Shown one piece after another: positions 8,075 through 15,781 of a DNA stretch of 64,000 nucleotides; position 1 is the stretch's first letter; each line of letters begins with the position of its first letter. The translations under genes and the position numbers were made by a program. This DNA comes from Arthrobacter sp. StoSoilB22 (GTDB lineage: Bacteria; Actinomycetota; Actinomycetes; Actinomycetales; Micrococcaceae): contig NZ_AP024652.1 of assembly GCF_019977315.1 (NCBI RefSeq), positions 3,968,001 through 4,032,000 of the forward strand, given 5' to 3'. The notes below the pieces were generated by a model, which had not been told where the DNA came from, ran no database searches, and saw only the letters and a list, made by a program, of their open reading frames with translations.

Positions 8075-9636
8075 CAGGTCTTCTCCCCTTCCTCAGAAAG
8101 TTCCTGGTCAACGAGGTCCCGCAGCTCGGTCCGCGCCCGTTCCACCAAGTCGGGCGCCGATGGCCGGCGGGCCAGTACGTCAGCCAAGCGACCCACGACG
8201 GCGCCGGTCCCCTTCCCGAGCGGTTGCGCGGCTCCCGCTTCGAGCAGCAGGTACGACGCCGTCAGCGCTTCGATCGCCAAGAGCTTCTCCGCTGCGTCCA
8301 ACGATTTTTCGAGTTGCTGCAACGCGAGCGGGGCAAGCGTTGAATGGTCTTCGACGTCGGCCGAGAGGGTTGGTGCGCCGAGCGTCGCCGGAGCGGCCAG
8401 GGCCTTGAGCTCGGCCAGCAGTCCCGCCGCCGAGTACCAGAGCAACCCGGGAAGTTCCTCTTGGGCCAGGGCTTCCCCGGATGCTGCAGCCTGCAAATGG
8501 CGCGCCCTGATGGCCCGTTGCGGCGGATACAACTTGGCGATACGCCGCTCACAGGAAATCCCTACGTGCGCCAAGGCCAGCCGCAAACCCTCAAAGGCGA
8601 GCGCCAGCTGCATCGGCTGGAAGTTCCCGCCCGAGATCATGCGCCCGGATTCGACATCGACCAGCGGATTGTCACCACGGCCGTTCAGCTCCACGTCCAA
8701 AGCCGAGGCAAGCTGCGCAACAAGCGATCGAAAGGCTCCGTGTGTCTGCGGTGCGGCCCGGAACGACAACGCGTCCTGCACCGACACCTCCGGCCGAACA
8801 TCTTCCAACCACCCACCGCTCAGCAGGCGACGCACAGCAGCAGCGGAGTCCCGCTGCCCGTCCACCGCCTTGGCCGCTTGGATCGCCGGCGAAAAGGGGC
8901 TGAGGTTCCCGCCGCCGTCGTACCTTGCGATCGTCTCCAGCGAGAGGGAAAGCGCGACGTCGGCCAGCTCGGCTAGCTGCTGCAGCCGCAGCAATGCGAG
9001 GGTTCCCCCGCCCACCGAATACGCGTTGGCACTTACCAAGGCGAGGGCCTCCCCCGGGGCGAGGACAAGGGGTTGGAGACCGGCGTCGGCAAGCGCTTTG
9101 GCGCCGGGGACCAGCGCGCCGTCCGCGTTGAACGCTTCACCTTCACCGATGGCAACGGCGGCGACGGCGGCAAGCTGGGTCAGGTCCGATGAACCCACCG
9201 AGCCTTCACGCGGGATGGCGGGAAAGACGCCGCGGTTGAGCATTTCGGCATAGAACTCGGCGGTTCCAGGGCGTACGCCGGAACCGCCTCTGCTGAAACC
9301 GATGAGCCGGGCCAGGATCACGGATCTGGATGCAGCGCGGTCCAGATATGAGCCCACCCCGCTGTTGTGATACCTGACCACCTGGATCTGGTACGAAAGG
9401 AGCAACTTCTCCTCCACAGCGGTATCCCGGCCGGAACCGAGCAAGGTATTCAGTCCGTAGACCCGTTCGCCGGAGGCGGCGGTATACTCCACGATTTCCC
9501 GCGAGCGGCCTAGCAAAGACAACGCATCTTGGTTGAGTTTCACATGAAACCTCGGGTCTGCCGCCGCCCGGGCCACGTCCGCAGCCAGCACCGGAGACGA
9601 TCCGATCACCAAGGTCTGCGGCTTTCCGGGCACCAT
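8071..9636 (-). CDS. HAL/PAL-family ammonia-lyase-like protein lacking the MIO tripeptide
   Basis: A 521 aa member of the histidine/phenylalanine ammonia-lyase superfamily. YGLNTLLGSG (the active-site Tyr loop), SFRAAPQTHGAF and GRGDNPLV followed by GGNFQPMQLALAFE are all recognisable. At the position of the Ala-Ser-Gly that cyclises to the MIO prosthetic group, the sequence is GSVGSSDLTQLA (residues 145-156), one residue shorter than the usual GSVGASGDL. The MIO electrophile therefore probably cannot form in the usual way. An AASG at residues 36-39 is not at the MIO position. Start ATG overlaps the upstream monooxygenase stop by one base; the 3' end overlaps the PLP-enzyme gene by 4 bp. Substrate unknown. 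Confidence 0.8.
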   Translation of the reverse strand: MVPGKPQTLVIGSSPVLAADVARAAADPRFHVKLNQDALSLLGRSREIVEYTAASGERVYGLNTLLGSGRDTAVEEKLLLSYQIQVVRYHNSGVGSYLDRAASRSVILARLIGFSRGGSGVRPGTAEFYAEMLNRGVFPAIPREGSVGSSDLTQLAAVAAVAIGEGEAFNADGALVPGAKALADAGLQPLVLAPGEALALVSANAYSVGGGTLALLRLQQLAELADVALSLSLETIARYDGGGNLSPFSPAIQAAKAVDGQRDSAAAVRRLLSGGWLEDVRPEVSVQDALSFRAAPQTHGAFRSLVAQLASALDVELNGRGDNPLVDVESGRMISGGNFQPMQLALAFEGLRLALAHVGISCERRIAKLYPPQRAIRARHLQAAASGEALAQEELPGLLWYSAAGLLAELKALAAPATLGAPTLSADVEDHSTLAPLALQQLEKSLDAAEKLLAIEALTASYLLLEAGAAQPLGKGTGAVVGRLADVLARRPSAPDLVERARTELRDLVDQELSEEGEKTW

Positions 9637-10964
9637 CAGAAGTCCAGGAGGTTTTGCCGAAACCCGCCGTTGCCGTAACTCTTCCTCAACAGCCCGCGAC
9701 GCCTCAGTTCCGGCGTCAGCTTGTCCAGCACGCTGTGCACTGTTACCGGGTCCACGAAGCCGGAGAACAGGAACCCATCGCCGCCCACGGCGGAGCCTGT
9801 TTCCTCCAGGTAGTCAGCGATTTCGCCAGCCGTGCCGATGATCGAGTCGCCTGCTCCGCCGCTGCGTGCCTCGAGGATCTGGCGAAGGGTGGAACCTGGA
9901 GGGGCAGCCTTGGCGAAGTGTTCCAATGTGCCTTGGTTGCTGTTGGTGCTCAGCTCGGGCAACGGAGCGTCGAGGTCGAACTGCTTGAAGTCGATGACGG
10001 AGAGGTAGGAGATCGAGTTGAGCTGGCTGTCGATGACTCTCTGGGTGAGTTCACGCCGCTGCGCCCGCAGCTCCTGTGCCTCGGCTGTAGAACCAACAAC
10101 GGTGGGCTTCAGGACGAAAAGTACCTTGACGTCGTCGGGATTTCGGCCGGCCTTCGCAGCTTCCGCGCGGATCGAGTCACGGTAGGACTTCATCCCGTCA
10201 ACCCCACGAGCGAGGGCAATGGCGACGTCGGCATGGCCGCCTGCGAATGCCTTGCCCCGGGGCGAGGCACCAGCCTGAACCAACACAGGTTCCTCAGGCA
10301 GGGGCGCCGTGTTCAACGGGCCTCTGACCTTGAAAAAGTCTCCTTGGTGGTTGATGGGGTGCACTTTGTTATGGTCCGCGAACACCCCGGCTTCAACATC
10401 CTCAAGCACGGCCCCAGGTTCCCAACTCCGCCAAAGGCGCCTGACGACGTCCACGAACTCCTCCGCTTTCTCATAGCGGAGATCGTGTTCAATCTGCTGG
10501 TCCAGCCCATAGTTCTGTGCGGCGAGGTCGCTGCCGGAGGTGACGACGTTCCAGCCGAGCTGTCCTTCTGAAAAGTGTTGCAGCGTGGCCAGGAGCCTGG
10601 CGGCGGTGAAGGGCGGGTAGAAGGAAGCGCTGACCGTGGGCACGATTCCTAGGTGCTCCGTGGCGGAGAGAAGGTACGGGACCAAGGCAAGGGGATCGTG
10701 CTTAGGTGCAAACGAGGCGTGGGCCAAGGAAACCTCGGCCGTACCCCCATAGGTGTCCGGAACGGTGAGGGAATCTTCAATGATGAACAGGTCCAAGCCG
10801 GATCGCTCAAACGCACGGACGGCCTCCTGATAGAGGGCGGGCTTCTTCCAGTCGTAGCCCAGGCCATAGCCGGGAGTCCCCCAACCCTGGACACCGAAAC
10901 CGTGGCCCACGAACCATCCAAAGTGCAGCATGGGCTTGAGTGTAGAACTGCTTTGTCCGTTCAC
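9636..10964 (-). CDS. LLM-class flavin-dependent monooxygenase (NtaA/SnaA/DszA type)
   Basis: A 442 aa luciferase-like TIM-barrel flavoprotein of the nitrilotriacetate/pristinamycin/DBT-sulfone monooxygenase group. Typical blocks are the N-terminal HFGWFVGHGFGVQGWG, FIIEDSL, the TLQHFSEGQLGWNVVTS block and ENYGLD-like (QNYGLDQQIEHDLRYEKAEEFVDVVRRLW). It uses FMNH2 supplied by a separate reductase, not present nearby. Family members oxidise amines, sulfones or other carbon-heteroatom bonds. It is the first gene of the three-gene operon and starts with GTG at 10964, with ATG at 10931 a weaker alternative. It is divergent from the sulfate-permease-like gene. Confidence 0.87.
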   Translation of the reverse strand: MNGQSSSTLKPMLHFGWFVGHGFGVQGWGTPGYGLGYDWKKPALYQEAVRAFERSGLDLFIIEDSLTVPDTYGGTAEVSLAHASFAPKHDPLALVPYLLSATEHLGIVPTVSASFYPPFTAARLLATLQHFSEGQLGWNVVTSGSDLAAQNYGLDQQIEHDLRYEKAEEFVDVVRRLWRSWEPGAVLEDVEAGVFADHNKVHPINHQGDFFKVRGPLNTAPLPEEPVLVQAGASPRGKAFAGGHADVAIALARGVDGMKSYRDSIRAEAAKAGRNPDDVKVLFVLKPTVVGSTAEAQELRAQRRELTQRVIDSQLNSISYLSVIDFKQFDLDAPLPELSTNSNQGTLEHFAKAAPPGSTLRQILEARSGGAGDSIIGTAGEIADYLEETGSAVGGDGFLFSGFVDPVTVHSVLDKLTPELRRRGLLRKSYGNGGFRQNLLDF

Positions 10965-11117
10965 CGCGACCTGATTTCATGCGAAGTTACAGGGGGTCGT
11001 ACTGGGTCAATTATGCTCCCGGGACGTCACATTTGGGCCCCGCCCATGACGGTATGGATTTCCACATACGGCGTTCGCCTTGTTCCGCAAACACCATGCG
11101 TCCGGAATGATCGCTGT
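10965..11117. other. Divergent intergenic region, monooxygenase operon / SulP gene
   Basis: 153 bp separating two divergent transcripts. On the minus strand a TTGACC is followed 15 bases later by TAACTT, a weak promoter candidate for the monooxygenase operon. The GGGACGTCAC stretch could be part of an operator, but no second copy is seen. No gene or riboswitch is recognised here. Confidence 0.3.
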
Positions 11118-12818
11118 ATGAGTTCAGCCACCCGCACTTCCGCCAAGGACCGCCTTTGGGGCGTCTGGGCACTCAAGGGGTACAAACGTGAATGGCTGCG
11201 GCACGACGCCGTGGCGGGTGCTGCGCTCTTTGCCCTGCTGGTGCCTGCGGGCATGGCCTACGCGCAGGCGGCCGGTTTGCCACCCGTCACAGGGCTCTAC
11301 GCCACGGTGATTCCGTTGCTGGTTTACGCCGTAGTGGGGCCTTCGCGCATTTTGGTCCTGGGACCCGATTCATCCCTTGCCCCCATGATTGCCGCAGCTA
11401 TTGTTCCGCTTGCGGCCGGCAGTAGTGAGAGATCGGTGGCACTCGCCGGGCTGTTGGCTGTGTTGATCGGGGTGATCATGCTCGCGGGCTCCGCACTGAA
11501 TCTCGGTGCCATCACCGGGCTGCTGTCCAAACCCATCAGGCTCGGATACCTGAACGGAATCGCCTTGCTGGTGGCGTTGTCCCAGCTCCCGGCGTTCCTG
11601 GGGATTGAGGCCGACGGCGACATCTGGCAAAAACTCGCGAAGGTCACCACCGGGTTGCTTGGCGGCGGGGTCAACGTCACCGCGCTGCTGCTAGGCGTAG
11701 GTTCCCTGGCCCTCATTTGGATCCCGCGGCTGCTGAAGTGGAAGGTACCTGGCGTCCTGCTGGCGGTGGTCGGCTCCTGCATTGCAACGGCTGTTTGGGG
11801 CCTGAACGACGACGTCAAGGTCACCGGGGTTTTGCCGCAGGGGCTGCCGATGCCCGCGCTCGGCGGCATTGGCTGGGCTGACGCTCTGATGCTGCTTCCC
11901 GCTGCGGCCGGTATTGCCCTCATGGCTTTCGCGGACACTGGCGTCCTGTCCCAGACATTGGCAGCGAAGGAAGGAAAGAGAGTCTCGGGCAACCGGGAGA
12001 TGGCGGCGTTGGGGGCAGCCAACGCAGCCACAGGGTTGTTGGGCGGATTCCCCATCTCCGGCAGTGCATCCAGGACCCCGGTGGCCGTGGATGCTGGTGC
12101 CAAATCCCAGATGACCGGGGTGGTTGGTGCGGGGCTGGTTCTGGCTTTCATGCTGCTGGCTCCCGGAGTGACCGGGTACCTGCCTTCGGCCACCCTGGCG
12201 GCCGTCGTCATCGCTGCGGCAATTGCCTTGGCCGACCCCGCCGGTGTTAGGCGGCTCTTCAGCCTGAGCCGAAGCGAATCCGTGGTCATGCTGGCTGCGT
12301 TCCTGGGCGTTCTCACCGTTGGGGTACTGCAGGGAATCGTCGTAGCCATAGCCTTGGCACTTCTGGACTTTGTTCGGCGGGCCTGGGATCCGTACCGGAC
12401 AGAACTCGGCGCCGAAGAAGGGCTCCCTGGCTATCACGATCTGGAGCGGCACCCCGAAGGTGAGCGCATCCCCGGACTCCTCATCCTCCGCTTTGATGCG
12501 CCCCTGTTCTTCGGTAATGGGCAGGTCCTGGCTGCCTTTGTCCGGGAGCAACTGGACGAAGCCCCGAAGGAGACCGCGGATCCGGTTACCCATGTCATCC
12601 TCGCCGCGGAGCCCATCACCGGGATCGACACTACGGCGCTGGATGACCTGGTCACATTGGACGAATGGCTGGCCCGCAAAGGCGTGGATTTAGTGTTCGC
12701 CGAACTGAAGGGGCCTGTCAAAGACAAACTACTCCGCCTGGGCACTGCAGCCCGTTTTACGCCCGAGCACTTCTTCCCCACTGTGGGCGCAGCCGTGCGC
12801 GCACTGAAAAACGCATAA
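11118..12818 (+). CDS. SulP-family anion permease with STAS domain
   Basis: A 566 aa protein: about 11 hydrophobic segments in residues 30-430, then a cytoplasmic STAS domain from about 450 to the end (GLLILRFDAPLFFGN, ITGIDTTALDDL). The motif PAGMAYAQAAGLPPVTGLYA is the SLC26/SulP signature. Members move sulfate, bicarbonate, nitrate or dicarboxylates. The sulfur-gene neighbours make sulfate plausible but do not prove it. The start chosen is the ATG at 11118; the frame is open upstream into the divergent gene, but that part is not membrane-protein-like. Confidence 0.88.
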   Translation: MSSATRTSAKDRLWGVWALKGYKREWLRHDAVAGAALFALLVPAGMAYAQAAGLPPVTGLYATVIPLLVYAVVGPSRILVLGPDSSLAPMIAAAIVPLAAGSSERSVALAGLLAVLIGVIMLAGSALNLGAITGLLSKPIRLGYLNGIALLVALSQLPAFLGIEADGDIWQKLAKVTTGLLGGGVNVTALLLGVGSLALIWIPRLLKWKVPGVLLAVVGSCIATAVWGLNDDVKVTGVLPQGLPMPALGGIGWADALMLLPAAAGIALMAFADTGVLSQTLAAKEGKRVSGNREMAALGAANAATGLLGGFPISGSASRTPVAVDAGAKSQMTGVVGAGLVLAFMLLAPGVTGYLPSATLAAVVIAAAIALADPAGVRRLFSLSRSESVVMLAAFLGVLTVGVLQGIVVAIALALLDFVRRAWDPYRTELGAEEGLPGYHDLERHPEGERIPGLLILRFDAPLFFGNGQVLAAFVREQLDEAPKETADPVTHVILAAEPITGIDTTALDDLVTLDEWLARKGVDLVFAELKGPVKDKLLRLGTAARFTPEHFFPTVGAAVRALKNA

Positions 12819-12899
12819 GGGAAGCACCGCCGATTACGCAACATGACGGCCGGACACCAGCCCGCAAGTGCAGCCCAAGGCCCGTGGATGTTACGTTTT

Positions 12900-13005
12900 T
12901 CTTGAGTAATGAGTACCAGCGCGAAGCCCTGACTTGCTGGTCGGCAACCCTCTCTCCGGCGGGGTGCCTCAGGTGACTACTCGGCGTATCGACAACTCGA
13001 ACTGC
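12900..13005 (+). ncRNA. SAM-IV riboswitch
   Basis: The leader contains the actinobacterial SAM-IV core: ATGAGTACCAGCGCGAAGCC, then CTTGCTGGTCGGCAACCCTC, then GGGGTGCCTCAGGTGA. GAGTA at 12904-12908 can pair with TACTC at 12978-12982 as the closing helix, and bases after it are free for the pseudoknot. It sits about 30 bases in front of the DUF1737-rhodanese-metZ operon. S-adenosylmethionine binding would turn off methionine synthesis. Recognition is by eye against the known consensus. Confidence 0.85.
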
Positions 13006-13029
13006 AAGCGTGACTGAGGAGCACCAGCT

Positions 13030-13296
13030 ATGCCTGAACCCACTGAAGAAAAACTTTCCTATCGCCTGATTACTGGCCCGGACACCCGTGATTTCTGCGA
13101 GCGGATCCACAGCGCCCTCGCCGAGGGCTATGTGCTCCATGGCAGCCCGGCTGCCACGTTCAACGGCACGGACGTCATTGTTGCCCAAGCAGTGGTGCTG
13201 CCCGCCGCGATCGCCAATGCCGATGCCGCCGTTGCCAGTGCCGTTGACCAGCTTGAGAGCGACGACGACGAAGCAGCATTCGAGGGACACGCATGA
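13030..13296 (+). CDS. DUF1737 small protein
   Basis: An 88 aa cytosolic protein. YRLITGPDTRDFCERIHSAL followed by EGYVLHGSPAATFNG and VAQAVVLP is the DUF1737 pattern, a short domain of unknown function. It starts at ATG 13030 behind GAGGAG and is the first gene after the SAM-IV riboswitch. Its stop overlaps the rhodanese start by 4 bp, so translation is coupled. Being in a methionine/sulfur-transfer operon, it may help sulfur handling, but this is inference from context only. Confidence 0.85.
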   Translation: MPEPTEEKLSYRLITGPDTRDFCERIHSALAEGYVLHGSPAATFNGTDVIVAQAVVLPAAIANADAAVASAVDQLESDDDEAAFEGHA

Positions 13297-13703
13297 GCTA
13301 CGCAGGTGACCTGACCCCGCAGGATGCGTGGGCCAAACTCGAAGAAGGTGCCATCCTGGTGGACGTCCGCACCGAGGGCGAGTGGGCCCACATCGGTATC
13401 CCCGACACCAAAGCCACGGAAAACGATCCCCTGTTCATCCAGTGGAACCTCGCCGGCGGCATCCCCAACTCCCGCTTCATCGAGGACTTGCGTCAGCAGG
13501 CACCCGAGGACCACGGCGTTGAGCTGGTGTTCCTATGCCGTTCCGGCCAGCGCTCCATCTCCGCAGCCATCGCCGCCACGCAAGCCGGTTTCACTGCCTA
13601 CAACGTCTTGGAGGGCTTTGAAGGTGAACCGGACCGCTATGGTGAGCGCACCGTCAACGGTTGGAAGAACCGTGGCCTGCCGACGAATCTGGGGACTGAG
13701 TAA
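13293..13703 (+). CDS. Rhodanese-like sulfurtransferase
   Basis: A 136 aa single rhodanese domain. VDVRTEGEW near the N terminus and the active-site loop VFLCRSGQRS with persulfide-forming Cys82 are intact. It likely carries sulfane sulfur from thiosulfate or another donor. Between DUF1737 and metZ, and immediately adjoining metZ (its TAA ends at 13703, next to the GTG at 13704), it may supply reduced sulfur to the sulfhydrylase reaction or serve a repair role. Expected to be repressed by SAM through the upstream riboswitch. Confidence 0.9.
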   Translation: MSYAGDLTPQDAWAKLEEGAILVDVRTEGEWAHIGIPDTKATENDPLFIQWNLAGGIPNSRFIEDLRQQAPEDHGVELVFLCRSGQRSISAAIAATQAGFTAYNVLEGFEGEPDRYGERTVNGWKNRGLPTNLGTE

Positions 13704-14912
13704 GTGACTTCTAATCCCGATGCCGCCGGGTGGAGCCCTGATACCCAGGCCGTCCGCGGTGGCCTTGACCGTACCAACTTCCAGGAAACGTCCGAGCCCG
13801 TTTTTCTGAACTCCGGTTTCGTCTACGAATCCGCTGCTGCCGCCGAGCGCGCCTTCACCGGTGAGGACGAACGTTTCGTTTACTCCCGCTACGGCAACCC
13901 TTCCGTTGCAACGTTCCAGGAGCGGCTGCGCCTGCTCGAAGGAACCGAAGCCTGCTTTGCGACTGCGTCAGGTATGTCCGCGGTCTTCACTGCCTTGGGT
14001 GCCCTGCTGGCTGCCGGTGACCGCGTGGTTGCCGCCCGTTCCCTGTTCGGTTCCTGCTTTGTGATCCTCAATGAGATCCTGCCACGGTGGGGCGTTCACA
14101 CGGTCTTCGTAGACGGCCCGGACTTGGAGCAGTGGCGCGAAGCCCTCTCCGAGCCCACTACCGCGGTCTTCTTCGAATCTCCGTCCAACCCCATGCAGGA
14201 GATCGTGGACATCGCTGCGGTCAGCGAACTGGCGCATGCTGCCGGGGCCACCGTGGTGGTGGACAACGTCTTTGCCACGCCCCTGCTGCAACGCTGCGGT
14301 GAGCTGGGAGCGGACGTCATTGTTTACTCCGGCACCAAGCACATCGACGGCCAGGGACGCGTCCTTGGCGGCGCGATCCTGGGCACCAAAGAATTCATCG
14401 ACGGCCCCGTCAAGCAACTCATGCGGCACACCGGCCCTTCACTATCCGCGTTCAACGCCTGGGTTCTAACCAAGGGCTTGGAGACCATCGGACTGCGTGT
14501 AAACCACAGCTCGGCATCCGCATTGAAGATCGCAGAGTGGCTCGAGCAGCAACCCGCCATCAGCTGGGTCAATTACCCGCTGTTGAAGTCTCACCCGCAG
14601 TACGAACTTGCGGCGAAACAAATGAAGGCGGGCGGCACCGTCCTGACCTTTGAGCTATCTCCTTCGGCCGGACGATCAGCCAAAGAGGCTGCCTTCGCCT
14701 TGCTCGACGGTCTCTCCGTCATTGACATCTCCAACAACCTAGGCGACTCCAAATCCCTCATCACCCACCCTGCCACCACCACCCACCGGGCCATGGGACC
14801 GGAGGGGCGGGCGGCGATCGGGCTTTCGGATGGTGTCGTCCGCCTCTCCGTAGGGCTTGAAGATGTAAACGACCTCATCCTGGATCTGGAGAAGGCCCTC
14901 AAACAGGTCTAA
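13704..14912 (+). CDS. metZ: O-succinylhomoserine sulfhydrylase
   Basis: A 402 aa Cys/Met-metabolism PLP enzyme that makes homocysteine from O-succinylhomoserine and sulfide. VYSRYGNPSVATFQERL, ATASGMSAVFTAL, VVDNVFATPLLQ and the PLP lysine in YSGTKHIDGQGR (Lys212) are all present; GQGRVLGGAILG is typical of MetZ. Cystathionine gamma-synthase or MetY are alternatives, but the rhodanese neighbour is common for metZ. Start is GTG at 13704, directly at the rhodanese stop. It is the last gene of the riboswitch-controlled operon. Confidence 0.88.
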   Translation: MTSNPDAAGWSPDTQAVRGGLDRTNFQETSEPVFLNSGFVYESAAAAERAFTGEDERFVYSRYGNPSVATFQERLRLLEGTEACFATASGMSAVFTALGALLAAGDRVVAARSLFGSCFVILNEILPRWGVHTVFVDGPDLEQWREALSEPTTAVFFESPSNPMQEIVDIAAVSELAHAAGATVVVDNVFATPLLQRCGELGADVIVYSGTKHIDGQGRVLGGAILGTKEFIDGPVKQLMRHTGPSLSAFNAWVLTKGLETIGLRVNHSSASALKIAEWLEQQPAISWVNYPLLKSHPQYELAAKQMKAGGTVLTFELSPSAGRSAKEAAFALLDGLSVIDISNNLGDSKSLITHPATTTHRAMGPEGRAAIGLSDGVVRLSVGLEDVNDLILDLEKALKQV

Positions 14913-14922
14913 CCTTGCTGCC

Positions 14923-15567
14923 ATGAGCGGGAACCATCCCTATCGCCGTGCCGGAGCGGTCATCGTTGCCGGCACGGTGGTGTGGTTCGTAGGAATCTCT
15001 CCAGTCTCACGCGTTTACATCACCCCCAACAACGCCGAGCGGCTGCGCATGCTCACAGCCGGACAGCGCGGCTGGATCGTGGGTCAGCACCTAACCGCCG
15101 CGGGAACAGTTGCAGTGCCGGTGGGATTCGCCGCCTTCGCCCGCGCTGTTCAGGACCAACGCCCTGTTCAGGACCAAGATGCCGTTCAAGGAAACGCATC
15201 GCATCGGAGGGCGAGGAAGTGGGCTTTCGGTGCAGCCGCCGCCTTACTCGCGGGCGCCCCGTTCTTCGTCTCAAGCCTCGCCCGGCGAGCATCCGACCTT
15301 GAAGGGTTCGCCTACCGCAGGGGATCCAACGCGCCGTTCCTGGCGTACTCCGGGCTGCATGTTGTGGCGTTGGCCGCGCTCGGCGGGAGCCTTCTTTCCT
15401 TACCCGCAAGCCGCTGGATTGGTATCACGGCTGCGGCCAGCGCACCCGTTTACGGTGCCATCCTGGCAGCCAAAAAGGACATCCCGCCGTTCTGCTTCTA
15501 TCTGGTGGAGGGACTCGTCGGCGCCTACCTGATGACGTGGGAAGAACAGGACGCAAAGGCCGCCTGA
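14923..15567 (+). CDS. Hypothetical polytopic membrane protein
   Basis: A 214 aa protein with about six hydrophobic segments (near residues 12-28, 50-70, 103-120, 140-160, 163-180 and 190-205). A soluble, Gln/Asp-rich loop around residues 77-95 contains a short duplication (PVQDQ units). No family is recognised. It follows metZ by 10 bp on the same strand, so it may be transcribed with it, though no ribosome site is obvious before the ATG. A 14 bp palindrome (CTGACCCGGGTCAG) overlaps its stop codon. Confidence 0.6.
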   Translation: MSGNHPYRRAGAVIVAGTVVWFVGISPVSRVYITPNNAERLRMLTAGQRGWIVGQHLTAAGTVAVPVGFAAFARAVQDQRPVQDQDAVQGNASHRRARKWAFGAAAALLAGAPFFVSSLARRASDLEGFAYRRGSNAPFLAYSGLHVVALAALGGSLLSLPASRWIGITAAASAPVYGAILAAKKDIPPFCFYLVEGLVGAYLMTWEEQDAKAA

Positions 15568-15639
15568 CCCGGGTCAGCATGGGAGGTCGTTCCTGATGCG
15601 CGCGGGGGCAGTACCACGCATTCCGCGTCAGGAGGCCGA

Positions 15640-15781
15640 GAGGGGACAGGGCTGAGGCCGGCTCCCGGTCCGTTCCGCACCAGTTCCCGCCATCCGCACC
15701 AGAGGTATCTGGCGCAAACGGCGGAAACGGGAGCGCCAAAAGCACTAACGGGTGCCGCCGGATGTCCCGGGAGCGCCAGCG
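15640..15781. repeat. Intergenic repeat containing a GGCGGAAACGGG motif
   Basis: The gap between two convergent genes holds GTTCCGCACCAG, ATCCGCACCAGAGG and GGCGGAAACGGGAGCGCC. The last motif recurs several times at 46.14-46.29 kb, so this looks like one copy of a small dispersed element. No open frame or RNA gene is seen in 15568-15781. Confidence 0.45.

Noticed and set aside
7055..9253. Open frame of 732 codons on the plus strand
   Set aside because: It is antisense to the lyase and PLP-enzyme genes, whose products have clear family motifs. Its translation is Ser/Arg/Pro-rich low complexity, typical of a high-GC shadow frame.
9499..9540. AASG near the lyase N terminus as the MIO tripeptide
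   Set aside because: It lies before the YGLNT loop at about residues 36-39, about 110 residues away from the position where MIO forms in the family.
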